A DNA stretch of 64,000 nucleotides from Winogradskyella arenosi (GCF_003337305.1 NZ_QPJO01000003.1:1-64000), one strand, 5' to 3'; numbered from the stretch's first letter, positions 44,193 through 53,264 are shown. The notes: a model not told the origin generated them from the letters alone. Program-made: numbers and translations.

Positions 44193-46295
44193 ATGAGTGT
44201 TAATCTGCAAACTCCTATAGACTATTTAAAAGGCGTCGGTCCTAGCCGCGCTGATTTGTTACGCTCAGAATTGGGGATTCAAACCTATCAAGACCTCCTC
44301 AATCTTTTTCCTAATCGTTATATAGACCGTACGCGATATTATAAAATTAATGAATTGCAACGCAACAGTGCCGAAGTGCAAATTGTTGGAAAAATCACAG
44401 GTTTTAGAGAAGTCGCACAAAAGCGCGGAAAACGTTTAGTCGCTGATTTTAGAGACGATACCGGCATTATGGAACTGGTGTGGTTTAGAGGTCAAAAATG
44501 GATTAGAGAGCAGGTAAAAACAGGGCAAACCTATGTAATTTTTGGTAAGACCAATTGGTTTGGCGGCAAGTTTAGCATGCCACACCCTGAAATGGAATTG
44601 CAAAAAGAACACGAGGCTAATTTACGCTCTGCCATGCAGGCTATTTATCCGTCTACAGAAAAGTTAGCGAATAGAGGAATCACTAATCGGATTGTAACCA
44701 AAATAATGCAACAATTATTTTTAGAATCTAAAGGCCGATTTGTTGAAACGCTCCCCGATTCGGTTATGAAAGACTTAAAATTAGTCTCGAAATCAGAAGC
44801 GATTTTTAACATTCATTTTCCTAAAACACCAGAACTTTTAGCAAAGGCGCAATTCCGGTTAAAGTTTGAAGAGTTATTTTACATTCAGTTACAACTCATC
44901 ATTAAAAACCTTATTCATAAATCTAAAATTAAAGGTTTTACGTTTGATAAGGTTGGCCCTTATTTTAACCGTTTTTACAAAGAGCATTTACCTTTTGACC
45001 TAACCCAAGCCCAAAAGCGCGTTTTAAAAGAAATTAGGCACGATTTGGGGACTAACGCCCAGATGAATCGGCTGCTACAAGGTGATGTGGGCTCTGGAAA
45101 GACCATAGTTGCTTTTATGTCAATGCTCATGGGGCTAGACAATGATTTTCAATGTTGCCTAATGGCACCAACAGCTATTTTATCTGTTCAGCATTACCAA
45201 GGCCTGAAAGAATTATGCGAGCCACTAGGCATTAGCATTGCGTTGCTTACGGGATCTACTAAAACTTCGGAACGAAAAATCATTCATGAAAATTTAGAAA
45301 ACGGCAACTTACAGATCTTAATCGGCACACATGCGGTGTTAGAAGATAAAGTGAAATTTAAGAACTTAGGCCTCGCTATTATTGACGAGCAGCATCGATT
45401 TGGTGTTGCACAACGCAGTAAATTATGGCGAAAAAACAACCTTCCCCCTAATGTCCTTGTAATGACAGCAACCCCGATTCCAAGAACCTTAGCGATGTCT
45501 GTTTATGGCGACTTAGATATTTCTATTATTGATGAATTGCCCGCTGGAAGGAAACCCATAAAAACCGTTCATCGTTTTGATAACAACCGTTTAAAAGTTT
45601 TCAAATTTATTAAAGATGAAATTGCTCTAGGTCGTCAAATCTATGTGGTCTATCCTTTAATTCAGGAAAGTGAAAATATGGATTATAAGGATTTAATGGA
45701 TGGCTACGAAAGTATCTCTAGAGAATTCCCGATGCCAAAATATCAAATTTCTATTGTCCATGGTAAAATGAAACCCGCCGATAAAGATTATGAAATGGAG
45801 CGTTTTGTAAAAGGGGAAACTCAAATTATGGTGGCCACTACGGTTATAGAAGTTGGGGTAAATGTCCCTAATGCCTCTGTTATGGTTATTGAAAGCTCTG
45901 AACGTTTTGGTTTATCACAATTGCACCAACTAAGAGGCCGTGTGGGGCGTGGTGCAGAACAGAGTTATTGTATTCTTATGACAAGCCGTAAATTGAGTGA
46001 AGACAGCAAAACACGCTTACAAACCATGGTAAGAAGTAGTGATGGCTTTGAAATTGCTGAAGTAGATTTAAAGCTACGCGGTCCGGGTGATTTAATGGGA
46101 ACACAACAAAGTGGGGTGTTAAACCTCCGAATTGCCGACGTAGTAAAAGACAAAGATATCTTGCAAGAAGCACGGCATTACGCTAAAAACATACTGAATA
46201 AAGATCCTAGCCTTGCTGCACCAGAACATCAAGTGATTTTGAACACCTATAGACAAATGAGTAAGTACAGAAACATTTGGAATTATATCAGTTAA
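44193..46295 (+). CDS. recG: ATP-dependent DNA helicase RecG
   Basis: Branch-migrating helicase that remodels stalled forks and recombination intermediates. The 700 residues show the N-terminal wedge/OB domain (about 55-150), superfamily 2 motifs I (LQGDVGSGKTIVAFM), II (AIIDEQHRFGV, the DEQH variant of RecG) and III (MTATPIPRTLAM), then motifs IV-VI with VIEVGVNVPNASVMVIE and QLHQLRGRVGRGAEQSYC, and the TRG motif region near RGPGDLMGTQQSG. Length and order are normal. It stands alone, with a terminator after it. Confidence 0.96.
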   Translation: MSVNLQTPIDYLKGVGPSRADLLRSELGIQTYQDLLNLFPNRYIDRTRYYKINELQRNSAEVQIVGKITGFREVAQKRGKRLVADFRDDTGIMELVWFRGQKWIREQVKTGQTYVIFGKTNWFGGKFSMPHPEMELQKEHEANLRSAMQAIYPSTEKLANRGITNRIVTKIMQQLFLESKGRFVETLPDSVMKDLKLVSKSEAIFNIHFPKTPELLAKAQFRLKFEELFYIQLQLIIKNLIHKSKIKGFTFDKVGPYFNRFYKEHLPFDLTQAQKRVLKEIRHDLGTNAQMNRLLQGDVGSGKTIVAFMSMLMGLDNDFQCCLMAPTAILSVQHYQGLKELCEPLGISIALLTGSTKTSERKIIHENLENGNLQILIGTHAVLEDKVKFKNLGLAIIDEQHRFGVAQRSKLWRKNNLPPNVLVMTATPIPRTLAMSVYGDLDISIIDELPAGRKPIKTVHRFDNNRLKVFKFIKDEIALGRQIYVVYPLIQESENMDYKDLMDGYESISREFPMPKYQISIVHGKMKPADKDYEMERFVKGETQIMVATTVIEVGVNVPNASVMVIESSERFGLSQLHQLRGRVGRGAEQSYCILMTSRKLSEDSKTRLQTMVRSSDGFEIAEVDLKLRGPGDLMGTQQSGVLNLRIADVVKDKDILQEARHYAKNILNKDPSLAAPEHQVILNTYRQMSKYRNIWNYIS

Positions 46296-46322
46296 TGTTC
46301 AAAAGACGTACTCGCCAAGCAT

Positions 46323-46360
46323 AAAAAAAAGAGAAACCAGTTTTGGTTTCTCTTTTTTTT
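46323..46360 (+). terminator. Bidirectional terminator between recG and the NAD(P)-binding gene
   Basis: A perfect stem, eight A plus GAGAAACCA (46323-46339), with the complementary TGGTTTCTC plus T-run (46344-46360) around GTTT. It serves recG on the plus strand and, by its A-run, the convergent minus-strand unit. Confidence 0.9.
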
Positions 46361-46384
46361 TATTTTTGAAATAAGGTATCGTAA

Positions 46385-47017
46385 TTAATTCTGCAAACTA
46401 CTTAAAGCCTCTCCTATTGTGGTTTCGCCTTCTAAAATCTCGAACGTTGTATTAACAGGGGCGTCATCATTTAACGAGGCCACAAGAGTTTGCGCGACAT
46501 CAGCTCTACTGATCTCACCATGCTTGTTTAAATGAGGCTTCAATTCAATGCTGCCTTTAGCTTCATTATTATTTAAAGTTCCAGGTCTCACTATTGTATA
46601 TTTTAACCCACTATTTCTTAGATGTTCATCGGCATTTTTCTTAGCCTTTAAATAATCTTGTAATTCTTCCGCAGCTTCCGGATTATCAGCTCCCATTGAG
46701 CTCAACATTACAAAACGGTTAACATTTGCCATTTTAGACACCGCCATAAGACGCTTAGCTCCTTCTTGATCTACTTCTACAACATTCTTACCTCCAGAAC
46801 CAGCAGCAAATACAACTTTATCGACCCCTTTCATTGTATGCGTAAGATCTTCTGTTAAATCTGCCAAGACGGTATCTACACCCTCTGATTTAAACTGCTC
46901 TTGCTGCGATGATTTTCTCACCATAGCAATAGGATTAAAATATTGTGACGCTTTTAATAAATTAACGACTTGTTTTCCTGTGGTGCCGTTAGCACCAGCT
47001 ACGAGTACATTTTCCAT
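46385..47017 (-). CDS. NAD(P)-binding atypical SDR (NmrA/YwnB-like)
   Basis: Rossmann-fold protein of 210 residues. The glycine-rich nucleotide motif is VLVAGANGTTGKQVV at the N-terminus, followed by VDTVLADLTEDL and VVFAAGSGG. FVMLSSMGADNP and KYTIVRPGTLNN match the atypical short-chain dehydrogenase group that includes NAD(P)H-flavin reductase-like proteins. The usual Tyr-x3-Lys pair is not clear (YLKAKK). The substrate is unknown. It is preceded 32 bp upstream by a small YqaE-type gene on the same strand and probably shares its transcript. Confidence 0.88.
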   Translation of the reverse strand: MENVLVAGANGTTGKQVVNLLKASQYFNPIAMVRKSSQQEQFKSEGVDTVLADLTEDLTHTMKGVDKVVFAAGSGGKNVVEVDQEGAKRLMAVSKMANVNRFVMLSSMGADNPEAAEELQDYLKAKKNADEHLRNSGLKYTIVRPGTLNNNEAKGSIELKPHLNKHGEISRADVAQTLVASLNDDAPVNTTFEILEGETTIGEALSSLQN

Positions 47018-47049
47018 TTTATTTTTCTTTTTCTTTTTTTTGATTCTGT

Positions 47050-47205
47050 TTACTTACTATTCACATAAAATGCATAAATAACTCCTGGCAACCAGCCAAC
47101 AAGCGTTAACAATAAACTAATTAAAAACTCTGTTCCTAAACCTCGATTTAAGAATACAGCTAAAGGCGGTAATAGAATTGATAATATAATTGTAATTAAA
47201 GACAT
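47050..47205 (-). CDS. Pmp3/YqaE-family small membrane protein
   Basis: A 51-residue hydrophobic protein read from the minus strand, with sequence beginning MSLITIILSILLPPLAVFLN and continuing RGLGTEFLISLLLTLVGWLP, ending YAFYVNSK. The two membrane helices around LLPPLAVFL and the L-x3-GWLPG-x-I-x-A motif are the signature of the Pmp3/YqaE (UPF0057) family, small stress-associated membrane proteins. It is short and easily missed in annotation. A TACCTTTG -7 element lies at 47232-47239. It likely forms a two-gene unit with the NAD(P)-binding protein. Confidence 0.92.
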   Translation of the reverse strand: MSLITIILSILLPPLAVFLNRGLGTEFLISLLLTLVGWLPGVIYAFYVNSK

Positions 47206-47231
47206 AATATTTGTGTTTTATAAGTTCCTTA

Positions 47232-47239
47232 CAAAGGTA
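47232..47239 (-). promoter_or_regulatory. -7 element upstream of the YqaE gene
   Basis: TACCTTTG on the minus strand, giving a start point near 47226 and a leader of about 20 nt. No clear TTG at -33. Confidence 0.45.
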
Positions 47240-47377
47240 GCCTTAAGATCTAAAGCCGATTAACTGCTTTGAATGAGATCTTAGCACATATTGAAAAAAG
47301 ACCGAATTCAATGTTCAACCTTACAACAGGACAATTCCTCTTTATTAATCCCCTATTTTTTAATAACTTAGTCTAAA

Positions 47378-47392
47378 ATCATCATCATCATC
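47378..47392. repeat. (ATC)5 microsatellite abutting a start codon
   Basis: Five perfect ATC units immediately followed by the ATG at 47393. The array occupies the place where a ribosome-binding region would be expected. Confidence 0.85.
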
Positions 47393-48125
47393 ATGAAAGG
47401 ATTAAAAAAAAACAACACACACATTAATTATAAGCCTGGTTTTCACACTGAGCAGTTATGCCCAATCTTGGGTTGGAGCGTGGCAACACACTTTAGAAAA
47501 CCATGACCATAGTCTACATACTACAGTGCTTATTGTTACAGAGCATTATTTGGTTTCTACCACTTATGATAAAAACAGCGGAGCCTTTATTAAAACAAGA
47601 GGCGGCGCTTGGAAACAGAACGCAAACGAGACCATCAATTTAACTTTAGAGTTTGATAGTGAAAACCCTGATACCGTAGGAACACAAGACGATTTTAATA
47701 TCATGATGAACAAGGAAACCCTAATATTCTTAGATGATAATGTAAAGTTTCAACGCCTCGATGATGGTGGTCCCGGAATTTTAAATGGAGCTTGGTTAAT
47801 GTCTGCCAGAATGAAGGATGGCACACTTCAACAACGCAACACCAACAAAGCTCGAAAAACGATGAAGATTCTATCCGGCTCGCGATTTCAATGGATTGCC
47901 TATAACACCGAAACAAAAACCTATATGGCCACAGGCGGCGGCACTTACACCTCTATAGACGAGCGCTATACAGAAACGATTGAATTCTTCTCTAAAGATC
48001 CTTCAAAAGTAGGACTCCAATTAGAATTTAGTTATCAATTAATAGATGGTAATTGGCAACATACTGGAAAATCCAGCAAAGGCGATCCCACCCACGAAGT
48101 GTGGAGCCTCCGCAAGTCATTATAA
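47393..48125 (+). pseudogene. Secreted two-repeat protein, frame broken at a nine-A tract
   Basis: From the ATG at 47393 the frame reads MKGLKKNNTHINYK and stops at 47506. Shifting by one base at the A9 tract (47404-47412) gives MKGLKKTTHTLIISLVFTLSSYAQ, a textbook signal peptide, continuous with an open frame to 48125 (about 240 residues). The mature part has two similar halves, each with a G-A-W start (GAWQHTLEN, GAWLMSARM), a central FIKTRGGAWKQ / YMATGGGTYT element and LTLEFDSENPDTVG / IEFFSKDPSKVG, as in lipocalin-like secreted proteins of Bacteroidetes. Either the gene is a recent pseudogene, is switched by A-tract slippage, or the base count is a sequencing error. The body is intact, with no other stops. 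Confidence 0.75.
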
Positions 48126-49370
48126 TTACTCCGCTAAAAGCTCTGCCACAAAGCGCTCAAATTCCGCTTTAAACGCCGTGTATTTTTCTCCTGTAGCGGG
48201 TCCGTTAAAGCCAGTATGTATTTTTCTCACCTTCCCTGTCTTATCTATAAAGATAGAAGTCGGATAAGATAAAACGTGATTCAGCATCGGTAATTTTTCT
48301 TGTGCCTTTTCTTTATCAGAACTTCCGTACTGTGCTAAAAGGATCGGATAATCAATACCTACTCTTTCTTTTAAACGGTCTATACGACTAAAAGCAGCTT
48401 CCTCTGTTTTCGCATATTCAAATGCCAATCCCACAAATGCAATATCTTTCGATTTATTCTGCTTATAAAACTCCGCATAATATTTACTTTCATCCAAACA
48501 ATTAGGACACCAAGAGCCCATAATTTGAACCACTACAACTTTTCCTTTAAAACGTTCGTCGTCTAAAGACACCAAGTTCCCCGAGGTATCAGGAAACTCA
48601 AAAGCTAAACGCTCATATCCCTCTTTTAAAAACGTTAAATCATCTGCTTCAGGCAACTCAAAACTAGGGTTTCTTTTTGCCATAAAAGGCTCTTTCCAAT
48701 GATTTCCAGAATAGAACGTTCCTTCCATCGTGGAATCATTCACAGTAGCGGTAAATAAAAACGCATGCGAACCATCAAAAGCAGATAATTTCATTGTATT
48801 ACCATCCATCACACCTTCTAAAAATCGGTAATCGCCGGTTGCCGTTCTAAAAGTCCCCGTTACAAGATCATCTTTCTGTGTAAAAATCCCCTTGGCCATA
48901 TAAGCCTCATCTCCTTTTCCGACACTAAACGTGGTTTCCCAAACTCCAGATACATTAACGGTAGGCACTTCTGCAGTTTCAAAACGCTTTTCCACACCAT
49001 AATTAGCCGTAAAAGCTACAGAACGCTCTAAGCTTTCAATTATAAATTGTCCTTTTAAGTTGTTTCCGTCTCGTTTTGCAGTAATATAACCTTCAAACAC
49101 TGGTAATTTTATAAGGACAGAATCGGCGCTGTAAGTAACTTCATCCACATTGATAACCTCTTCTGCATTGTACACCTCTAGTTCATTTGTTGATGTCACC
49201 TTAAAATTAAAAGGCAGCTCCTCGCCATCCTTCACCTCTAAAACACCTCTATACATGCCATTTTTTAATGGTTGCACGGGCGAATCGGCAGTTACCGAAT
49301 CTTCCGTTTTAGATTCATTCTTACAAGAGAAACAAGCAAAACACAACAGCGTAATTAATAAATATCGCAT
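48126..49370 (-). CDS. TlpA-like thioredoxin lipoprotein with N-terminal lipocalin-like domain
   Basis: Exported protein of 414 residues. I start at the ATG at 49370, giving MRYLLITLLCFACFSC with probable lipidation at C16; the longer frame adds 11 residues that spoil the signal. Residues about 30-250 are beta-rich (GVWETTFSVGKGDEAYMAKGIF, GTFRTATGDYRFLEGVMDG, GTFYSGNHWKEPF). Residues about 265-414 are an AhpC/TSA-TlpA domain with the redox motif CPNC in VVQIMGSWCPNCLDESKYY and the cis-proline in LSYPTSIFIDK. It likely reduces or isomerises exported thiols. Its stop codon abuts that of the plus-strand secreted gene. Confidence 0.88.
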   Translation of the reverse strand: MRYLLITLLCFACFSCKNESKTEDSVTADSPVQPLKNGMYRGVLEVKDGEELPFNFKVTSTNELEVYNAEEVINVDEVTYSADSVLIKLPVFEGYITAKRDGNNLKGQFIIESLERSVAFTANYGVEKRFETAEVPTVNVSGVWETTFSVGKGDEAYMAKGIFTQKDDLVTGTFRTATGDYRFLEGVMDGNTMKLSAFDGSHAFLFTATVNDSTMEGTFYSGNHWKEPFMAKRNPSFELPEADDLTFLKEGYERLAFEFPDTSGNLVSLDDERFKGKVVVVQIMGSWCPNCLDESKYYAEFYKQNKSKDIAFVGLAFEYAKTEEAAFSRIDRLKERVGIDYPILLAQYGSSDKEKAQEKLPMLNHVLSYPTSIFIDKTGKVRKIHTGFNGPATGEKYTAFKAEFERFVAELLAE

Positions 49371-49400
49371 AAATAACAGGGAATTAAATCTTATATAAGT

Positions 49401-49408
49401 CAAATATA
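49401..49408 (-). promoter_or_regulatory. -7 element upstream of the TlpA-like lipoprotein
   Basis: TATATTTG on the minus strand, start point near 49395, leader about 25 nt from the chosen ATG. It overlaps the longer reading frame, which supports the shorter start. No TTG at -33. Confidence 0.45.
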
Positions 49409-49650
49409 TGACACTACCCCAGCATAAGATCTTTTGGTAGCAGCGCTAAAATACTTATAATTATACGGCATCACAATGCCTTCACCTAAAAAATGATAGA
49501 ACGCTGTAGAGCGTCCGTAAAACCCAAAACTTACTTGGCGTAAATTACGGTAAACGAAACATTTTCAAGGTGACTTTTCAAACGGAAATAAATATCTTTA
49601 GATTCTCTAATTTTTTTGGAATGGATATTTCGCTAGGCAACAACTATTAT

Positions 49651-49658
49651 TATCTTTG
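49651..49658 (+). promoter_or_regulatory. -7 element upstream of pheT
   Basis: TATCTTTG followed by TAGCC, start point near 49664, 16 nt before the ATG. The -33 position lacks a clear TTG. Confidence 0.5.
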
Positions 49659-49679
49659 TAGCCTGATTAAAATCAACAT

Positions 49680-52106
49680 ATGAAGATTTCATACAACTGG
49701 CTAAAACAGTTTATAAAGACCGATTGGAACGCCGAAAAAACAGGCGAATTATTAACGGATCTGGGATTAGAAATAGAAGGTATTGAAACCTACGAATCCG
49801 TAAAAGGGGGGCTAAAAGGTATTGTCGTTGGAGAGGTACTCACCTGCGAACAACACCCAAATGCAGACCGCTTAAAAGTAACTACCGTAAATATTGGTGC
49901 AGATGCTCCTTTACAAATTGTGTGTGGTGCACCTAACGTCGCTGCCGGACAAAAAGTCCCTGTAGCCACTATTGGTACCACTTTATACACTGCAGAAGGT
50001 GAAGCATGGACCATAAAGAAAGGGAAGATTAGAGGTGAAGAAAGCCACGGAATGATTTGTGCTGAAGACGAATTAGGACTTGGAGAATCTCACGATGGTA
50101 TTATGGTATTAGATGCTGATATTGCCGTAGGAACTCTAGCTGCAGACCTTTTTGAGGTAGAAAATGATGAAGTTTTTGAAATTGGCCTTACGCCAAACCG
50201 AGCCGATGCCATGAGTCATTATGGTGTTGCTAGAGACTTAAAAGCAGGACTTTTACAGAAGGAAATTTCTTTAGAACTTATTACACCATCCGTAAGCTCA
50301 TACCATGTAGATGCAAGAGCCTTTAAAGTCGATGTTGATGTAAAAGACTATGAGAAAGCACCACGTTACTGTGGGGTAACCATCTCTGGAATTACAGTTG
50401 AAGCGTCTCCGGCTTGGCTACAACACCGTTTAAAATCTATTGGATTAAGTCCGGTGAACAATATTGTTGATATCACTAACTATGTATTGCATGAGTTAGG
50501 TCAACCGCTCCACGCTTTTGATGGTGATAGAATTTCTGGAAGTAAAATTGAAGTTAAAACCTGTGAGGCTGGCACTAAATTTACAACCTTAGATGGTGTA
50601 GAGCGCGAATTGCACGAAGAAGATCTTATGATTTGCGATGATCGCAGACCTATGTGTATTGCTGGTGTTTTTGGTGGCTTAGATTCTGGTGTAACAGAAC
50701 ATACCTCTCGTATTTTCCTTGAGAGTGCTTATTTCAATCCTGTAAGTGTACGTAAAACAGCAAAACGTCATGGTTTAAATACCGATTCTTCTTTTAGATT
50801 TGAAAGAGGTATTGACCCTAACCTTACTGAATACGCTTTAAAACGTGCGGCATTACTTATTCTTGAAATTGCCGGTGGAGAAATTACAAGTGATATTTTA
50901 GACACCTACCCTAAGAAAATTAGAGATTTTGAAGTTAGACTTAGCTTTGATCATGCTCAAAAATTAATAGGCGAACGTATCCCTGAAGAAACGATTAAAA
51001 GCATTCTATCATCTTTAGATATTAAAATTAACAACGTTACTGAAGCTGGTTTAGGCTTAACCGTCCCTGCTTTTAGAAACGATGTACAGCGTGAAGCCGA
51101 TATTATTGAAGAAATTTTAAGAGTATATGGGTATAACAATATAGCCACTACTAAAAAATTAAACGCTTCAATTTCTAACTCCTCTCGTTTTGAAGATTAT
51201 AAACTTCAAAATATCATAGGGAACCAATTGGCCTCACAAGGCTTTTTTGAAATTATGGCCAACTCCTTAACCACACCTAAATATGTGGAGTTGAGTGAGG
51301 ATTTAAATGAGGCTCATAATATTAAAATGCTGAATCCTTTAAGTAATGATCTTGAAGTGATGCGTCAATCCTTATTATTTTCAGGTTTAGAAGCCGTAGC
51401 TCATAACATTAACAGGAAGCGTGACGATTTAAAACTTTTTGAATTTGGTAAAACCTACCACCAATTTTCAGAAGCACGCGAAGAGCATAAGCATTTATCC
51501 ATTTTTGTAACCGGAAATAAAACTGAAGAACGTTGGAATACAACGGCTTCTCCAAGTGATTTCTTTTATTTAAAAGGGACCATTGAAACCATCTTAGAAC
51601 GTTTAGGCTTAATACGCTTAAAAGCAGCACCTACAAACGCTGCCGTACTAAGTGAAGGATTAACACTTTCAATAGGAAAAACAAAACTAGTAACGTTTGG
51701 ATTGGTTAAGAAATCCATCTTAAAACACTTTGGTATTTCTCAAAATGTGCTGTTTGCAGACTTTAATTGGGATAATGTCCTAGACATGGCAAAACATAAT
51801 AAAGTTAAGTTTACGCCAATCTCTAAATACCCTTCTATTCGTAGAGATTTTGCTCTTCTTTTAGATCAAAATGTAAGTTTCCAAGATATAGACACTATTG
51901 CTAAGCAAACTGAAAAGCAACTTCTAAAAAGTGTCAATCTTTTTGATGTTTACGAAGGTAAAAACTTACCTGAAGGTAAAAAGAGTTATGCCGTAAGCTT
52001 TATTTTTCAAGATGAAAGAAAAACCTTAAATGATAAGCAAATTGACAAAATCATGTCTAAGCTTCAATCTAATTTTGAAAACAAACTGGGTGCAGAATTA
52101 AGGTAA
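49680..52106 (+). CDS. pheT: Phenylalanyl-tRNA synthetase beta subunit
   Basis: Forms the alpha2-beta2 enzyme that charges tRNA-Phe; beta carries editing and tRNA binding. The 808 residues show, in order, the tRNA-binding OB domain (about 40-150, KGIVVGEVLTCEQHPNADRLKVTTVNIG), the B3/B4 editing domain (about 215-390, GLSPVNNIVDITNYVLHELGQPLHAFD), the B5 domain (about 400-475), the catalytic-like core, and the C-terminal ferredoxin-fold anticodon-binding domain (SKYPSIRRDFALLLDQNVSF...). Full length. The alpha subunit gene is not adjacent. A short leader rules out classical attenuation. Confidence 0.97.
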   Translation: MKISYNWLKQFIKTDWNAEKTGELLTDLGLEIEGIETYESVKGGLKGIVVGEVLTCEQHPNADRLKVTTVNIGADAPLQIVCGAPNVAAGQKVPVATIGTTLYTAEGEAWTIKKGKIRGEESHGMICAEDELGLGESHDGIMVLDADIAVGTLAADLFEVENDEVFEIGLTPNRADAMSHYGVARDLKAGLLQKEISLELITPSVSSYHVDARAFKVDVDVKDYEKAPRYCGVTISGITVEASPAWLQHRLKSIGLSPVNNIVDITNYVLHELGQPLHAFDGDRISGSKIEVKTCEAGTKFTTLDGVERELHEEDLMICDDRRPMCIAGVFGGLDSGVTEHTSRIFLESAYFNPVSVRKTAKRHGLNTDSSFRFERGIDPNLTEYALKRAALLILEIAGGEITSDILDTYPKKIRDFEVRLSFDHAQKLIGERIPEETIKSILSSLDIKINNVTEAGLGLTVPAFRNDVQREADIIEEILRVYGYNNIATTKKLNASISNSSRFEDYKLQNIIGNQLASQGFFEIMANSLTTPKYVELSEDLNEAHNIKMLNPLSNDLEVMRQSLLFSGLEAVAHNINRKRDDLKLFEFGKTYHQFSEAREEHKHLSIFVTGNKTEERWNTTASPSDFFYLKGTIETILERLGLIRLKAAPTNAAVLSEGLTLSIGKTKLVTFGLVKKSILKHFGISQNVLFADFNWDNVLDMAKHNKVKFTPISKYPSIRRDFALLLDQNVSFQDIDTIAKQTEKQLLKSVNLFDVYEGKNLPEGKKSYAVSFIFQDERKTLNDKQIDKIMSKLQSNFENKLGAELR

Positions 52107-52122
52107 CCTTACACTCCTATAC

Positions 52123-52158
52123 AAAAGCCCTTAATGATTAAAGTTAAGGGCTTTTTTT
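52123..52158 (+). terminator. Terminator after pheT
   Basis: AAAAGCCCTTAA (52123-52134) pairs with TTAAGGGCTTTT (52144-52155) and runs into T. It begins 17 bp after the stop codon. Confidence 0.88.
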
Positions 52159-52238
52159 ATAGGTCTAAATTCCGACCTTATAATGCTGAATACGAAAGAA
52201 TATAGAATTCCTTCTATATTAATGTTCTAGGGACGGCA

Positions 52239-52281
52239 ATTAAATATTAGCTAATATTTAATACTTTTCAGTAGAAAAGTT
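52239..52281. promoter_or_regulatory. 24-bp palindrome and adjacent inverted repeat upstream of tpx
   Basis: 52239-52262 is a perfect palindrome of 24 bp (half-site ATTAAATATTAG). Directly after it, ACTTTTC-agta-GAAAAGT (52263/52264-52280) forms a second inverted repeat. A -7-like TATTTTTA lies at 52284-52291 with no TTG at -33, so the palindrome occupies the position where an activator would sit. The ATG of tpx is 51 bp downstream of the palindrome. Confidence 0.6.
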
Positions 52282-52312
52282 CCTATTTTTAACAAACTTA
52301 AAAACAAAAATT

Positions 52313-52813
52313 ATGTCAAATATAACATTAGGAGGTAATCCTATAGAAACTACAGGAACCTTACCTGCAGTAGGAGAAAAAGCTCCAAATTTCACACTTA
52401 CAGCTACAGACCTATCGCCAAAAACCTTATCGGATTATGAAGGAAGTCGTTTAGTATTAAATATCTTCCCTAGTGTAGATACCGGAACTTGCGCACAATC
52501 TGTAAGAACCTTTAACGAAAAAGCAAGCGAATTAGAAAACACTAAAGTATTATGTATTTCTAAAGATTTACCCTTTGCTTTAGCCCGTTTTTGTGGCGCA
52601 GAAGGTTTAGATAATGTTGAAAGTCTATCTGATTTTAGAACTGGAGACTTTGGTGACGACTATGGTATTACCTTTAAAACAGGACCTTTAGTACCTTTAT
52701 TATCACGTTGTATTGTGGTTATTGATGCAGATGGTACCATTTTACATACGGAGCAAGTTGCAGAAATTAAAGATGAACCTAATTACGAAAGTGCATTAGC
52801 AAGTTTAGCCTAA
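52313..52813 (+). CDS. tpx: Thiol peroxidase (atypical 2-Cys peroxiredoxin)
   Basis: Reduces hydrogen and alkyl peroxides using thioredoxin. The 166 residues have the Tpx pattern: peroxidatic C60 in SVDTGTCAQSVRTFN, resolving C94 in ARFCGAEG, and the C-terminal arginine in LLSRCIVVIDADG. A third cysteine (C81) follows the second strand. The gene lies behind a large palindrome and has dgkA 7 bp downstream, so a shared message is likely. Confidence 0.95.
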   Translation: MSNITLGGNPIETTGTLPAVGEKAPNFTLTATDLSPKTLSDYEGSRLVLNIFPSVDTGTCAQSVRTFNEKASELENTKVLCISKDLPFALARFCGAEGLDNVESLSDFRTGDFGDDYGITFKTGPLVPLLSRCIVVIDADGTILHTEQVAEIKDEPNYESALASLA

Positions 52814-52820
52814 TTACGCA

Positions 52821-53189
52821 ATGCACAAAAAAGAACCCTTCATAATTAATAGACTTAAAAGTTTTGGCTTTGCTTTTAAAGGGATGCTCATCCTTTTAAA
52901 AACCGAAGCGAGCATTCAAGTACAAGTGGGTATTGCTATACTTGTAACCTTTGCCGGTTTCTATTTCAATATTTCTAAAACGGAATGGATGGCACAGGTG
53001 ATTATGATTGGTTTAGTTCTTAGTATTGAAGGTGTAAATACAGCTGTTGAGGCGATTGCCGATTTTGTTCATCCCGATTATCATAAGAAAATTGGTTTGA
53101 TAAAAGACGTCGCGGCAGGAGCTGTATTTATCGCTTCTATAGCGGCCTTAATCATCGCAGGAATTATATATCTTCCTAAGTTTATTTAA
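52821..53189 (+). CDS. dgkA: Diacylglycerol kinase / undecaprenol kinase
   Basis: Small integral membrane kinase of the DgkA family, 122 residues with three helices (about 33-50, 56-75, 96-118). The signature E-G-x-N-T-A-x-E is present as SIEGVNTAVEAIADF, and an upstream EASIQVQVG carries the conserved glutamate. In Gram-negative bacteria it recycles diacylglycerol from lipid and glucan synthesis; Gram-positive relatives phosphorylate undecaprenol. It follows tpx by 7 bp. Confidence 0.9.
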   Translation: MHKKEPFIINRLKSFGFAFKGMLILLKTEASIQVQVGIAILVTFAGFYFNISKTEWMAQVIMIGLVLSIEGVNTAVEAIADFVHPDYHKKIGLIKDVAAGAVFIASIAALIIAGIIYLPKFI

Positions 53190-53256
53190 TCCCAATTCCT
53201 TTAAATTTATTCAAGGTTTACACACCAAAACACATCGAATAAACGTTTCATATTTG

Positions 53257-53264
53257 TATTTTTG
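53257..53264 (+). promoter_or_regulatory. -7 element upstream of the M15 peptidase gene
   Basis: TATTTTTG, start point near 53270, 30 nt before the ATG at 53300. No clear -33 TTG. Confidence 0.45.

Noticed and set aside
47526..48125. GTG at 47526 as the true start of the secreted protein
   Set aside because: It would discard the perfect signal peptide and about 20 mature residues encoded upstream in the same frame.
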